From Psettodes erumei (lineage: Eukaryota > Chordata > Actinopteri > Pleuronectiformes > Psettodidae): DNA of 64,000 nt. This document shows, piece after piece, positions 35,631 through 48,492 of the stretch (the stretch's first letter is position 1; each line of letters starts with the position of its first letter). The notes below the pieces were generated by a model. That model had not been told where the DNA came from and made no database searches. It saw only the letters and a list, made by a program, of their open reading frames with translations. The position numbers were made by a program, and so were the translations under genes. Location of the stretch: contig JAFBJZ010000238.1 in the NCBI GenBank assembly GCA_016785225.1, positions 1,011,423 through 1,075,422 of the forward strand, given 5' to 3'.

Positions 35631-36210
35631 ATGGAGAACCCCTGTGTAGAGCAATTCATGTCCTCCCTCGCACAGAGCCTAAACCCTGGCTACTCAGAAT
35701 TCATCAGCAAGTTGAATTTCAGTGAGGGCAGGGAAGAGATAGATTCCCTACTTAATGGCAGATGTGATGCAAACCACATCCAAAGGTCCATTGTTAAGTT
35801 GTCTGCTTCTGAACTTTCACAGGCAAACCAGCCTTGCCTTTCAGAGCAAAACAGCCCTAGAGAAGGAAGTACAGTCCCTTAGAGCACAAACTGCTTGCCT
35901 CCTCCATGAGGTACAAAGGGCCAATAAGAAAGCTATGCGCTACTTAGCAGACCTGCACTCAGCAGAGTCTGATCTTTGTGCACACAAAGAGGAGTTGTTA
36001 AGGCTTAAGTCAGGTTGTCTGTCTCCACAACAACCGTCGAGCCATTGTGATTCTGGTTATTCTGATTCACACTCCTCCTGTAGTGAGAGGTTAACACCCT
36101 CTCCAGTCAGAAGACAGGAACAATTCCCAGCCGACCCTAAGTTCCTGGGAATGGAGTCAGTTTCTCAACCTCCTGAGAGACCGAGGTTGGCTGACTTCAC
36201 ATCTCTCTGA
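35631..36210 (+). pseudogene. gag N-terminal part, frameshifted
   Basis: The ATG at 35631 opens MENPCVEQFMSSLAQSLNPG. This frame ends at 35882, and similarity continues in another frame: a leucine/charged coiled coil (LEKEVQSLRAQTACLLHEVQ, HSAESDLCAHKEELLRLKSG) and a serine/proline-rich linker, ending at 36210. A frameshift near 35830-35870 makes it non-functional. The coiled coil is the visible multimerisation region. Confidence 0.65.
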
Positions 36211-36249
36211 ATTTGACGATGAAGAGACACATAGTTTATCGTCCAGAAG

Positions 36250-36889
36250 ATATTCTCCCCAGTGTTCTTTCCAGCCCATGATGCAAGACTCTCTCATCCG
36301 TGCCCATCTCTCCAAAGGGGGGACTAGAACACCTCAGGAGTGCCCAGCCCCTGCCTTCGCACCAGAGATAACTGTTGCACATGACGCAAATGCCCGGACC
36401 TCACAGTGTCCCCGCTTCAAAGTGCTTGAGTTCCTTGCTAAAGACATTGAACGTTTTGATCCAGACAGCTGTGATCATAACATTGAAAATTACGTTAGGG
36501 ATTTAGACCATGCCCTAATTGATTTGCCCCATGCAACCCAAAGGGAGAAAGTTAAACTTGTATGGAAGACAAGCTCTAAAGCTGTCCACAAGTTTATCCA
36601 GTCACAACCTCCCAGAGTCAGCGATGACTACACAGAGCTCCGTCAGGCACTGATAGAAGAATTCTCTTCTACTGCTGATGAGATCGGCTCAATGGTTGCA
36701 GCCCTCCAAATCAAACATATACGTCATGAGCATCCCAGAGACTATTACAAACGTTTGAGACATGTGTACTTCCAGGGTAGGAATGCACCGGGCTTAGAAG
36801 AAAACTCCACTTCTTCAAGTCTTTATTCTTACAGAACCTCCATGTGTGTGTGTGTGTACTCACGTTGTACTCATGACACGCCAGGGTGA
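36250..36889 (+). pseudogene. gag capsid-like part, interrupted by a TG run
   Basis: A third frame encodes a capsid-like helical region: FKVLEFLAKDIERFDPDS, HNIENYVRDLDHALIDLP, REKVKLVWKTSSKAVHKFI, RQALIEEFSSTADEIGSM, HPRDYYKRLRHVYFQGRN. At 36845-36860 a short TG microsatellite breaks the frame; gag-like sequence resumes beyond it in another frame (about 36870-36950). A tail with QQYDQPIDGSDDDRSISEYS is at 37155-37352. No zinc knuckle is seen. Confidence 0.6.
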
Positions 36890-38018
36890 CCCCTCGATGC
36901 AGGACATCAGGAAGATGACACAGGTGGCTTGGGAAACTGTTGTCACTTCCAAAGACAGTTGAGCCTTCCAGCTCAACCACCAAGGCATCACCCAGATCCA
37001 TCACCTCAAAACTTCACCCTCACAACAGACAAAGGGGGGGTGATAAAGGGTCACACAGGGACACTGAGCGTGACCGCCATGCCCGCCAGCTTCCCGAGAT
37101 AGGCATTCACACAGTCAAAGCTGTAGAAAGCCTTACTCTGAAATTTTGGCCCAGCAGTATGATCAGCCAATAGACGGCTCAGACGATGATCGCAGCATCT
37201 CTGAGTACAGCTTTGAATCTGATCATTATCTAGACAGTGACAACGCCTCTGAAGATGTCTATGCCTCTGGCTACACTGAGCATTACAGCCCTGAGCCACA
37301 AGTTCAGAAGAACTTAAGGCACTGCAAATTCAGAGTTCCTTCTTCACAGTAAATAGGCAAACTTGTAGAGTTGTTAGCAACAGCAGCAAACCCTATAGTT
37401 AACTCACTAATAGCTACACCTGTCACTATTAGCTGAGGAAGCCTAAATTCAATTGGACTCAGACCCACTGTCTAACTTTGCAAATACAGCTGAACCAACT
37501 CCTTGGTAGTATTTTGCTATTCATACATCCTATCCAACACCAACTTTAGGACACATTCAGACAATGATACAGCCATTGACAATAAGATTTTTGAAATGTC
37601 ACGACGTCCTTCCATAGCAACATCTGCATGAAGGCCAAAATTGTTAGTCCTGTTAAGATCAGACCGAGTTGTGCATTAAATAATAAGCGTTCTAACAGGA
37701 TCCAATGAGTGGACCACAAAACTCTTGGACATTTGGAAATGGCTTTGTCAATGTAGGTGCCACTCTTTCTCTGCATCTTACCCTAACAAATTAAATCACT
37801 GACATTCTTCTCCTCACTAACACTGTTAGTAACTGTCAATGTGCTTAGGTGTATTTCAGTTTTGTGTCCTGATGATTTTATCCTGGCTTAGCTAAGATAG
37901 ATAGTTGGTTAACAGACTGCCCAGATGTCATTGCCATGAATGAACTTTTCCAACTTGGATGGACACTTGTGCTCTCACAATCACACCTCAAGTGAGATCG
38001 TGAGACCAAAGGGGGGAA

Positions 38019-38381
38019 TGTTGGGACCTGAACCTGGTGGTGAGCAGTGGAGGCTCACCACGCATAACCAAGTTTCGACCACATGGCTTTCTTTGTCTTG
38101 GAGACAAAGGAAAGCACCGGAACCTTAAAGTCCCACAACCTTCCAGGTGTGAAATCCGATCCAGCAGCCACCACTGGATGACTGTGGCATGTGACCTCTG
38201 AGGTAATCAAGTCATATAAAGGCTGTGCTCAGCCTTTATTCGCTCTCTTCTCTTGAAGCTCCTTTCTCTTGCAACTCTTCTCTTCTCCAAGCTCTTCAAC
38301 AACACACACACTCACCCAGCACATGGTCTGAGTGCCTCCACAGATCTTCTTTGTTCAGGGCCTCCAGGCCTCAGCAGCCAG

Positions 38382-38453
<72 letters not shown>

Positions 38454-38918
38454 GCACACACCTGTAGAAAGTACACTGTAGCTAGATTGTATGTTTCCTT
38501 TTCTTTTATTCTTGTTAATAAATTTGTTAAACATACCTGTTGTCTGTTTAATGTTGCACAAGAGTGAATTCCGCCAACCTCTACACGGTCAAGAACTCCA
38601 AATTCCTTCTACCTAAACTAGTTGTTAATCTGGTAATTTTGGTTCTAGTTATTAAATGAATTATTAATCAGAGTTCCAAATTGACAATTTAGTACTAGTT
38701 ATGAGATTGATTTAATAAATTGGCTATCTTTCCCTTGTAGCAAGGGTAGTACCCCGAGGTGATCTAATGTATTAGATCCAATTATTTAATAATTAATAAT
38801 TATTATTCTAATAATTATTAACTATTTTGGATAGCCAAACCCCAATAATTAGTGCCCTTAGTAGGCAACCTCAACAAAGGGTGCTCCAGCAAATGGTGCC
38901 TCCGTGAGGTAAAGAACA
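38019..38918 (+). repeat. 900-bp LTR of the gag-only element
   Basis: It starts TGTTGGGACCTG directly after the polypurine tract and ends TAAAGAACA. Internally it has a TATA-like CATATAAAGG at about 38212, a CA run at 38386-38449, and an AATAAA at about 38516-38521. It is followed by AT and then TGGTGACCACGAC (38921-38933), the position of a primer binding site. The sequence after this '3' LTR' is therefore the start of another internal region, cut off by a CA array. Confidence 0.75.
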
Positions 38919-38933
38919 ATTGGTGACCACGAC

Positions 38934-39259
38934 ACAAACACATATACACACAAATGCACACAAAGAAATATGCACACACACACACACACACACACAACCA
39001 CCACACAAACACACACAAACACATATACACACACATACGCACACATACACACACACACACACACACAACCAACACACACAAACACACACAGACACACACA
39101 CAACCAACACGCACAAACACATGCACACGCACACAAACACACAAATACACACACACAAACACATATGCACACATACGCACACATACACACAGATAGACAC
39201 ACACACAAACACATATGCAGACATACACACATACAGACACACACACACACATAACCAAC
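38934..39259. repeat. CA-rich minisatellite, third block
   Basis: Same type of mixed CA array as at 33711 and 35021. It joins the primer-binding-site-like sequence on the left to the next LTR on the right. Confidence 0.93.
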
Positions 39260-39748
39260 TGTTGGATTATTATGAAACTAAGTGTTCTTATTTTTCATCA
39301 CACCATGTCATGCCATAGCCTTATGATATGTTAATCACTGCTTCGCTGCTGCTTGCTCATCAGAACAAAATGCACCACATCTGATTTTAACACACGCTCG
39401 GGTCCAGCTAGAGCCGGTTGGCTACACATAGCAAGACACTGATAACACTCAGGGTCGCACTCCCTGGCGCCAGGAGGATAACACTCAAGGATATGCGCCC
39501 TGGTCGCAAGAGGAGTCAAGATGCATAAAAACTTATGATTTCCTTAGTTCGGGGCTTCGTCTCTCCAACTCTTAAAGTGGATGGGTCGAAGCCTCAGCGC
39601 TGACTCTATACTCATCTTCCATGCTACTAAAATAAATTGTTAATCATACGTCGTAGTCGTTTCCTTCTATCTTATTACTGTTTGACTAACTTCCTTCCCC
39701 TGGAATAAAGTTCCCGGGCGAAAGGACGCGGCAGTGCCCGGTCCAACA
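39260..39748 (+). repeat. Probable solo LTR of a second retroelement type
   Basis: The 489-bp unit begins TGTTGGA and ends TCCAACA, a 7-bp terminal inversion typical of LTRs. It has a TATA-like GCATAAAAAC at about 39522 and AATAAA at about 39631 and 39705. It is unlike the 900-bp LTR and the BEL LTR. No target duplication is visible, probably because both flanks are repeats. Confidence 0.55.
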
Positions 39749-40197
39749 CATCCATCATGGAAAACCCCCATCACCCTCTGCATGAGACCGTGGGTGCGCT
39801 GAGCAGCTCCTTCAGTCAGAGACTGAAACACCCTCGTTGCAGGAAGAAGCGCTTTCGCAGGTCATTCATCCCAGCAGCAGTTAGACTCTACAATGCATCA
39901 TGACGCTGAGAGTCACTCGTTCACTTCTCTGTCAACTTACAACCGATACACATACTTATTTATTTATTTATTACCCAAACACCTCCACAGCCCTCCACCC
40001 ATAACTGCATACCGTGTATGCTCTGCTGTTTTGTATATAGTGTTTTTTTGTATACAATATATTGTTCCTATTTAATTTTTTGCTGTGTAATTTATGTGAT
40101 ACATTTTAATTGCTTTGTTTCCTTCTGTAATGGAGCTGAGGTAAAAGCACAAATTTCCCCATCGTGGGATCAATAAAGTTTCTATCTATCTATCTAA
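39749..40197 (+). mobile_element. L2/Rex-type LINE 3'-end fragment with TCTA tail
   Basis: The frame HHPLHETVGALSSSFSQRLK then HPRCRKKRFRRSFIPAAVRL with YNAS and a stop (to about 39902) is the C-terminus of an L2/Rex-type reverse transcriptase. The 3' UTR ends in CCCATCGTGGGATCAATAAAG and a TATC repeat. The tail abuts the first satellite unit. Confidence 0.8.
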
Positions 40198-42415
40198 AGT
40201 GCATGGGTAATCCCTTCTGCACAAGTTCAAACAGGCCAGAGAGTGTGAGCTTTTCTCGCCGAGAAAAGCTCTAAATGGACGATACTGTGTTTTGGTGGAC
40301 ATGGGTGCCTGGAATCATGAAATAACACTTTAGTATCATTCTTTGTCAGTTGATAATGCATATAAAGCAAAAAGTGCATGGGTCACCCCTTCTGCACAAG
40401 TTCAAACTGGCCAGTGAGTGTGAGCTTTTCTCGGCGAGAAAAGCACTTAATGGACAGTACAGTGTTTTGATAGACGTGGGTGCCTGGAATCATAAAATTA
40501 CAGTTTAATATCATTCTTGGTCAGTTGACAATGCATATACAGCAAAAATTCCATGGGTCACCCTTTCTGCAAAAGTGCAAACAGGCCAGTGAGTGTGAGC
40601 TTTTCTTGCCGAGAAAAGCACTAAATGCACGGTACTGTGTTTTGATGGACATCGGTACCTGGAATCATAAATATAACACTTTTATATCATTGTTGGTCAG
40701 TTGATAATGGATATAAAGCAAAAATTCCATGGGTCCAGGCTTCTGCGCAACTTCAAACAGGCCAGTGAGTGTGAGCTTTTCTCGCCGAGAAAAGCACTTA
40801 ATGGACGGTACTGTGTTTTGATAGACATCGGTGCCTGGAATCATAAAACAACACTTTCATATCATTCTTGGTCAGTTGACAATGCATATGCAGCAAAAAG
40901 TTCATGGGTCCCCGCTTCTGCACATGAGCAAATAGGCATATGACCAAAACCTGCTTTTCTTGCCGAGAAAAGCTCACAAGGGACAGTACTGTGTTTTGGT
41001 GGACATGGGTGCCTGGAATCATGAAATAACACTTTAGTATCATTCTTTGTCAGTTGATAATGGGTATAAAGCAAAAAGTTCATGGGCCACCGCTTCTGTA
41101 CGAGTGCAAACAGGCCAGTGAATGTGAGCTTTTCTCTCCGAGAAAAGCACTTAATGGACGGTCATGAATTTCTATATCTCGCCGAGAAAAGCACTTAATG
41201 CACGGTACCATGTTTTGGGGGACATGGGTGCCTGTAATCATGAAATAACACTTTAATATCATTGTTGGTCAGTTGACAATGCATATGGAGCAAAAAGTTC
41301 ATGGATCCCCGCTTCTGCACAAGAGCAAACAGGCATATGACCAAAACCTGCTTTTCTCGCAGAGAAAAGCACGAAATGCACGAAATGCACGGTACTGTGT
41401 TTTGGGGGACATGGGTGCCTGGAATCATAAAAATAACACTTTTATATCATTGTTGGTCAGTTGATAATGGATATAAAGAAAAAATTCCATGGGTCACCCC
41501 TTCTGCACAAGTTCAAACAGGCCGGTGAGTGTGAGCTTTTCTCGCCGAGAAAAGCACTTAATGGACGGTACTGTGTGTTGATAGACATCGGTGCCTTGAA
41601 TCATAAAATAACACTTTAATATCATTCTTGGTCAGTTGACAATGCATATGGAGCGAAAAGTTCATGGGTCCCCGCTTCTGGACAAGAGCAAACAGGCCAG
41701 TGACTGTTAGATTTTCTAGCCGAGAAAGGCACGTAATGGACGGTCATGTGTTTTTATATCTCGCCGAGAAAAGCACCTAATGCACGGTACTGTGTTTTGA
41801 TAGACATCGGTGCCTGGAATCATGAAATAACACTTTTATATCATTGTTGGTCATTTGACAATCATATGGAGCAAAAAGTTCATGAGTCCCCGCTTCTGCA
41901 CAAGTTCAAACAGGCCAGTGACTGTGAGCTTTTCTCGCCGAGAAAAACACTAAATGGCCGGTACTGTGTTTTGGGGAAAATGGGTGCCTGGAATCATGAA
42001 ATAACACTTTTATATCATTGTTGGTCAGTTGACCATCATATGGAGCAAAAAGTTCATGAGTCCCCGCTTCTGCACAAGAGCAAACAGGCATATGACCAAA
42101 ACCTGCTTTTTTCGCCGAGAAAAGCACGAAATGCACGGTACTGTGTTTCGGAGGACATGGGTGCCTGGAATCATGAAATAAAACTTTAGTATCGTTCTTT
42201 GTCAGTTGATAATGGATATAAAGCGAAAAATTCCATGGGTCCCCGCTTCTGCACAAGAGCAAACAGGCCAGTGAGTGTGAGCTTTTCTCGCCGAAAAAAA
42301 CACTTAATGGACGATCCTGTGTTTTGATAGACATGAGTGCCTGGAATCATAAAATAACACTTTTATATCATTCTTGGTCAGTTGACAATGCATATGGAGC
42401 AGAAAGTTCATGGAT
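40198..42415. repeat. Satellite array A, first block (about 177-bp units)
   Basis: Head-to-tail units of about 174-178 bp, each with CTTCTGCACAAG, AAACAGGC, a palindrome GCTTTTCTCG-C-CGAGAAAAGC, GGTACTGTGTTTT, GGTGCCTGGAATCAT, AATAACACTTT and GGTCAGTTGA. Two unit types alternate irregularly: GTTCAAACAGGCC(A/G)GTGAGTGTGAG and GAGCAAACAGGCATATGACC. Several units carry an extra palindrome module (TCATGTGTTTTTATATCTCG). Open frames in the array are spurious. Confidence 0.95.
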
Positions 42416-42885
42416 AATGGTAAATGTACTATGAGTGCATGTGTACCTGTGAACTTTTTACCTCTACTGTCCAGACAATGGCCTGAGGGTCACGATGACC
42501 TGAGGATGTCTGAAAAATATATTTTAATCCTGTAAGGAGTTTCCTGTTTTCTGCTGTTCTGTAAGGGTTTTCCAAAGGGTTTCCTGCTTTTGAGCTCCCA
42601 TATGTGGGGATACATGTCTCTAGTCACGTATGCCTTTTGTAATACACACTCATGTATTTAGAAAAGTATAAAAACCATGTTCTTTATTTCTCTGTATGCC
42701 ACTCTGTAGGTCAGCACACGTGCAGGGCTGCTGAGTGACATCCTGTGTTGCAACCAGTAAAGACTTTTGAGCTGGACTCCGGACTCTAAGAATCTTTGTT
42801 CCTGACAGCTTCAACTTTACTTTGTGTAGAAAAGAACCCAGTGGAAACAGAATCCTGGCAGAATAGAAAAGTTTCCACGACATCA
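42416..42885. mobile_element. Unclassified 0.47-kb insertion in the satellite (LTR-like features)
   Basis: Unrelated sequence begins within a satellite unit after GTTCATGGA and the array resumes at CACCCCTTCTGCACAAG, almost exactly where the unit should continue. It holds a TATA-like AAGTATAAAAACC (about 42663) and a downstream CAGTAAAGAC, so an LTR fragment is possible. No coding and no clear target duplication. Confidence 0.5.
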
Positions 42886-45800
42886 CCCCTTCTGCACAAG
42901 TTCAAACAGGCCGGTGAGTGTGAGCTTTTCTCGCCGAGAAAAACACTTAATGGACGGTACTGTGTTTTGATAGACATCGGTGCCTGGAATCATAAAAATA
43001 ACACTTTTATATCATTGTTGGTCAGTTGATAATGGATATAGAGCAAGAAGTTCATGGGTCCGCGCTTCTGCACAAGAGCAAACAGGCATATGACCAAAAC
43101 GTGCTGTTCTCGCCGAGGAAAGCATGAAATGCACGGTACTGTGTTTTGGGGGGCATGGGTGCCTGGAATCATAAAAATAACACTTTTATATCATTGTTGG
43201 TCAGTTGATAATGGATATAAAGCAAAGATTCCATGGGTCACCCCTTCTGCACAAGTTCAAACAGGCCGGTGAGGGTGAGCTTTTCTCGACAAGAAAAGCA
43301 CTTAATGGACGGTAATGTGTTTTGATAGACATCGGGGCCTGGAATCATAAAATAACACTTTCATATCATTCTTGGTCAGTTGACAACATGTATGGAGCGA
43401 AACGTTCATGGGTCCCCGCTTCTGCACAAGAGCAAACAGGCATATGACCAAAACCTGCTTTTCTCCCCGAGAAAATCACTAAATGCACGGTACTGTGTTT
43501 TGGGGGAGATGGTTGCATGGAATCATGAAATAACACTTTAGTATCATTCTTTGTCAGTTGGTAATGGATATAAAGAAAAAAATTCCATGGGTCACCCCTT
43601 CTGCACAAGACCAAACAGGCCAGTGAGTGTGAGCTTTTTCTGTGTTCTTATAGAAAAGCATCTAATGGACGGTACTGTGTTTTGATAGACATCGGTGCCT
43701 GGAACCATAAAATAACACTTTAATATCATTCTTGGTCAGTTGACAATGCATATGTAGCAAAAAGTCATGGGTCCCCACTTCTGCACAAGAGCAAACAGGC
43801 ATAGCAAAACCTGCTTTTCTCGCAGAGAAAAGCAATGCACGGTACTGTGTTTTGGGGGACATGGGTGCCTGGAATCATAAAATAACACTTTTATATCATT
43901 GTTGGTCAGTTGATAATGGATATAAAGCAAAAATTCCATGGGTCACCCCTTCTGCACAAGTTCAAACAGGCCAGTGAGTGTGAGCTTTTCTCGCCGAGAA
44001 AAGCACTTAATGGACGGTACTGTGTTTTGATAGACATCGGTGCCTGGAATCATAAAATAACACTTTCATATCATTCTTGGTCAGTTGACAATATATATGG
44101 AGCGAAAAGTTCATGGGTCCCCGCTTCTGCACAAGAGCAAACAGGCATATGACCAAAACCTGCTTTTCTCACAGAGAAAAGCACGAAATGCATGGTACTG
44201 TGTTTTGGGGGACATGGTTGCCTGGAATCATAAAAATAACACTTTTATATCATTGTTGGTCAGTTGATAATGGATATAAAGCAAAAATTCCATGGGTCAC
44301 CCCTTCTGCACAAGTTCAAACAGGCCGGTGAGTGTGAGCTTTTCTCGCCGAGAAAAGCACTTAATGGACGGTACTGTGTTTTGATAGACATCGGTGCCTG
44401 GAATCATAAAATAACACTTTCATATAATTCGTGGTCAGTTGACAATATATATGGAGTGAAAAATTCATGGGCCCCACTTCTGCACAAGAGCAAACAGGCA
44501 TATGACCAAAACCTGCTTTTCTCCCCGAGAAAAGCACTTAATGGACGGTACTGTGTTTTGATAGACACCGGTGCCTGAAATCATAAAATTACACTTTCAT
44601 ATTATTCTTGGTCAGTTGCTAATATATATGGAGCGGGAAGTTCATGGGTCCCCGCTTCTGCACAAGAGCAAACAGGCATATGGCCAAAAGCTACTTTTCT
44701 CGCCGAGAAAAGCACTAAATGCAAGGTACTGTGTTTTGGAGGAAATGGGTGCCTGGAATCATAAAAATAACACTTTAATATCATTCTTGGTCAGTTGACA
44801 ATGCATATGGAGCAAAAACTTGATGGGTCCCCGCTTCTGCTCAAGAGCAAACAGGCATATAACCAAAACCTGCTTTTCTAGCCGAGAAAAGCACTTAATG
44901 GACGGTACTGTGTTTTGATAGACATCGGTGCCTGGAATCATAAAAATAACACTTTCATATCATTGTTGGTCAGTTGATAATGGATATAACGTAAAAAATC
45001 CATGGGTCACCCCTTCTGCACAAGTTCAAACAGGCCGGTGAGTTTCAGCTTTTCTCGCCGAGAAAAGCACTTAATGGACGGTACTGTGTTTTGACAGACA
45101 TCGGTGCCTGGAATCATAAAATAACACTTTCATATCAGTCTTGGTCAGTTGACAATATATATGAAGCGAAAAGTTCATGGACCCCCGCTTCTGCACAAGA
45201 GCAAACAGGCATATGACCAAAACCTGCTTTTCTCGCCGAGAAAAGCACTAAATGCACGGTACTGTGTTTGGGGGGACATGGGTGCATGGAATCATGAAAT
45301 AACACTTTAGTATCATTCTTTGTCAGTTGATAATGGATACAATCCAAAAAATTCCATGGGTCACCCCTTCTGTACAAGTTCAAACAGGCCGGTGAGTATG
45401 AGCTGTTCTCGCCGAGAAAAGCATTTAATGGACGGTCATGTGTTGTTATATCTCGCCGAGAAAAGCACTTAATGGACGGTACTGTGTTTTGGGGGACATG
45501 GGTGCCTGGAATCATAAAATAACACTTTAATATCATTCGTGGTCAGTTGACAATGCATATGGAGCAAAAATTCCACAGGTCACCCCTTCTGCACAAGTTC
45601 AAACAGGCCGGTGAGTGTGAGCTTTTCTCGCCGAGAAAAGCACTTAATGGACGGTATTGTGTTTTGGGAGAGATGGTTACATGGAATCATGAAATAACAC
45701 TCTAGTATCATTCTTTGTCAGTTGGTAATGGATATAAAGAAAAAAAAATCCATGGGTCACCCCTTCTGCACAAGAGCAAACAGGCCAGTGAGTGTGAGCT

Positions 45801-48492
45801 TTTCTCGCCGAGAAAAGTACTTAATGGACGGTACTGTGTTTTGGGGGACATGGGTGCCTGGAATCATAAAATAACACTTTCATATCATTCTTGGTCAGTT
45901 GACAATATAAATGGAGTGAAAAGTTCATGGGCCCCCGCTTCTGCACAAGAGCAAACAGGCATATGACCAAAACCTGCTTTTCTCGCCGAGAAAAGCACTT
46001 AATGGACGTTACTGTGTTTTGGGGGACATGGGTGCCTGGAATCATAAAATAACACTTTAATATCATTCTTGGTCAGCTGACAGTGCATATGGAGCAAAAA
46101 GTTGATGGGTCCCCGCTTCTGCACAAGAGGAAACAGGCATATGACCAAAACCTGCTTTTCTCGCCGAGAAAAGCACTTAATGCACGGTACTGTGTTTTTG
46201 GGGGACATGGGTGCCTGGAATCATAAAATAACACTTTAATATCATTTGTGGTCAGTTGACAATGCATATGGAGCAAAAATCCACGGGTCACCCCTTCTGC
46301 ACAAGTTCAAACAGGCCGGTGAGTGTGAGCCTTTCTCGCCGAGAAAAGCACTTAATGGACGGTACTGTGTTTTGGGAGAGATGGTTACATGGAATCATGA
46401 AATAACACTCTAGTACCATTCTTTGTCAGTTGGTAATGGATATAAAGAAAAAAAAATCCATGGGTCACCCCTTCTGCACAAGAGCAAACAGGCCAGTGAG
46501 TGTGAGCTTTTCTCGCCGAGAAAAGTACTTAATGGACGGTACTGTGTTTTGGGGGACATGGGTGCCTGGAATCATGAAATAACACTTTTATATCATTGTT
46601 GGTCAGTTGACAATGCATATGGAGCAAAAAGTTCATGGATCCACGCTTCTGCACAAGAGCAAACAGGCAAATGACCAAAAGCTGCTTTTCTCGCCGAGAA
46701 AAGCACTAAATGCACGGTACTGTGTTTTGGGGGACATGGGTGCCTGGAATCATAAAAATAACACTTTTATATCATTGTTGGTCAGTTGATAATGGATATA
46801 AAGAAAAAATTCCATGGGTCACCCCTTCTGCACAAGTTCAAACAGGCCGGTGAGTGTGAGCTTTTCTCGCCGAGAAAAGCACTTAATGGACGGTACTGTG
46901 TTTTGATTGACATCGGTGCCTGGAATCATAAAATAACACTTTAATATCATTCTTGGTCAGGTGACAATATGCATATGGAGGAAAAAGTTGATGGGTCCCC
47001 GCTTCTACACAAGAGCAAACAGGCATATGACCAAAACCTGCTTTTCTCACCGAGAAAATCAGTAAATGCACGGTACTGTGTTTTGGGGGAGATGGTTGCA
47101 TGGAATCATGAAATAACACTTTTATATCATTGTTGGTCACTTGATAATGGATATAAAGCAAAATTCCATGGGTCACCCCTTCTGCACAAGTTCAAACAGG
47201 CCGGTGAGTGTCAGCTTTTCTCGGCGAGAAAAGCATATGGAGGAAAAAGATGTTGGATCCACGCTTCTGCACAAGAGCAAACAGGCATATGACCAAAACG
47301 TGCGCTTTTCTCAGAGAGAAAGCATGAAAAACATGGTACTGTGTTTTGGGGGACATGGGTGCCTGGAATCATAAAAATAACACTTTTATATCATTGTTGG
47401 TCACTTGATAATGGATATAAGCAAAAATTCCATGGATCACCCCTTCTGCACAAGTTCAAACAGGCGGTGAGTGTCAGCTTTTCTCGCCGAGAGAAAAGCA
47501 CTTAATGGACGGTACTGTGTTTTGATAGACATCGGTGCCTGGAATCATAAAATAACACTTTTATATCATTCTTGGTCAGTTGACAATATATATGAAGCAA
47601 AAAGTTCATGGGTCCCCTGCTTCTGCACAAGAGCAAACAGGCATATGACTTAAAACCTGCTTTTTCTCTCCCCGAGAAAAGCACCTAATGCACGGTACTG
47701 TGTTTTGGGGGACATGGCTGCCTGGAATCATAAAATAACACTTTTATATCATTCTTGGTCAGTTGATAATGCATATAAAGCAAAAATTCCATGGGTCACC
47801 CCTTCTGCACAAGTTCAAACAGGCCAGTGACTGTGAGCTTTTCTCGCTGAGAAAAAGCACTTAATGGACGTCATGTACTGTATATTTTTGATAGACATCG
47901 GTGCCTGGAATCATAAAATAACACTTTAATATCATTCTTGGTCAGTTGACAATGCATATGGAGCAAAAAGTTCATGGGTCCCCGCTTCTGCACAAGAGCA
48001 AACAGGCATATGACCAAAACCTGCTTTTCTCGCCGAGAAAAGCACTTAATGAACGGTACTGTGTTTTGGGGACATGGGTGCCTGGAACCATAAAATAACA
48101 CTTTTATATCATTGTTGGTCAGTTGACAATGCATATGGAGCAAAAAGTTCATGGATCCACGCTTCTGCACAAGAGCAAACAGGCATATGACCAAAACCTG
48201 CTTTTCTCGCCGAGAAAACCAGTAAATGCACGGTACTGTGTTTTGGGGGACATGGATGCCTGGAATCATAAAAATAACACTTTTATATCATTGTTGGTCA
48301 GTTGATAATGGATATAAAGCAAAATTTCCATGGGTCACCCCTTCTGCACAAGTTCAAACAGGCCGGTGAGTGTCAGCTTTTCTCGCCGAGAAAAGTACTT
48401 AATGGACGGTACTGTGTTTTGATAGACATCGGTGCCTGGAATCATAAAATAACACTTTCATATCATTTTTGGTCAGTTGACAATATATATCA
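42886..48492. repeat. Satellite array A, second block
   Basis: Continues the same units as 40198-42415, about 31 of them. It ends within a unit at GACAATATATATCA where the BEL 5' LTR begins. Confidence 0.95.

Larger units (their letters stand above)
35573..38918 (+). mobile_element. Gag-only LTR retroelement (no pol visible), 3' LTR present
   Basis: In order on the plus strand: a short leader; broken gag frames (35631-36790); a gag-tail region (to about 37350); 650 bp without clear coding; a polypurine tract AAAGGGGGGAA at 38008-38018; and a 900-bp LTR. No protease, reverse transcriptase or integrase motif was found, so the copy is internally deleted or belongs to a non-autonomous family. 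The lineage (Ty3/gypsy-like or endogenous retrovirus-like) cannot be settled from gag alone. Confidence 0.7.

Noticed and set aside
38921..38933. Assignment of a specific tRNA primer to TGGTGACCACGAC
   Set aside because: The complement ends in CCA as a tRNA should, but I cannot identify a tRNA by eye, so only a primer-site-like position is claimed.
33657..39318. Cys/Val-rich or His/Thr-rich frames in the CA blocks
   Set aside because: They are translations of CA/TG dinucleotide runs in all frames, with no sign of selection on codons.
40198..48492. CRISPR-like appearance of regularly spaced palindromes
   Set aside because: The sequence between palindromes is repeated, not unique, units are about 177 bp, and the context is an animal genome.
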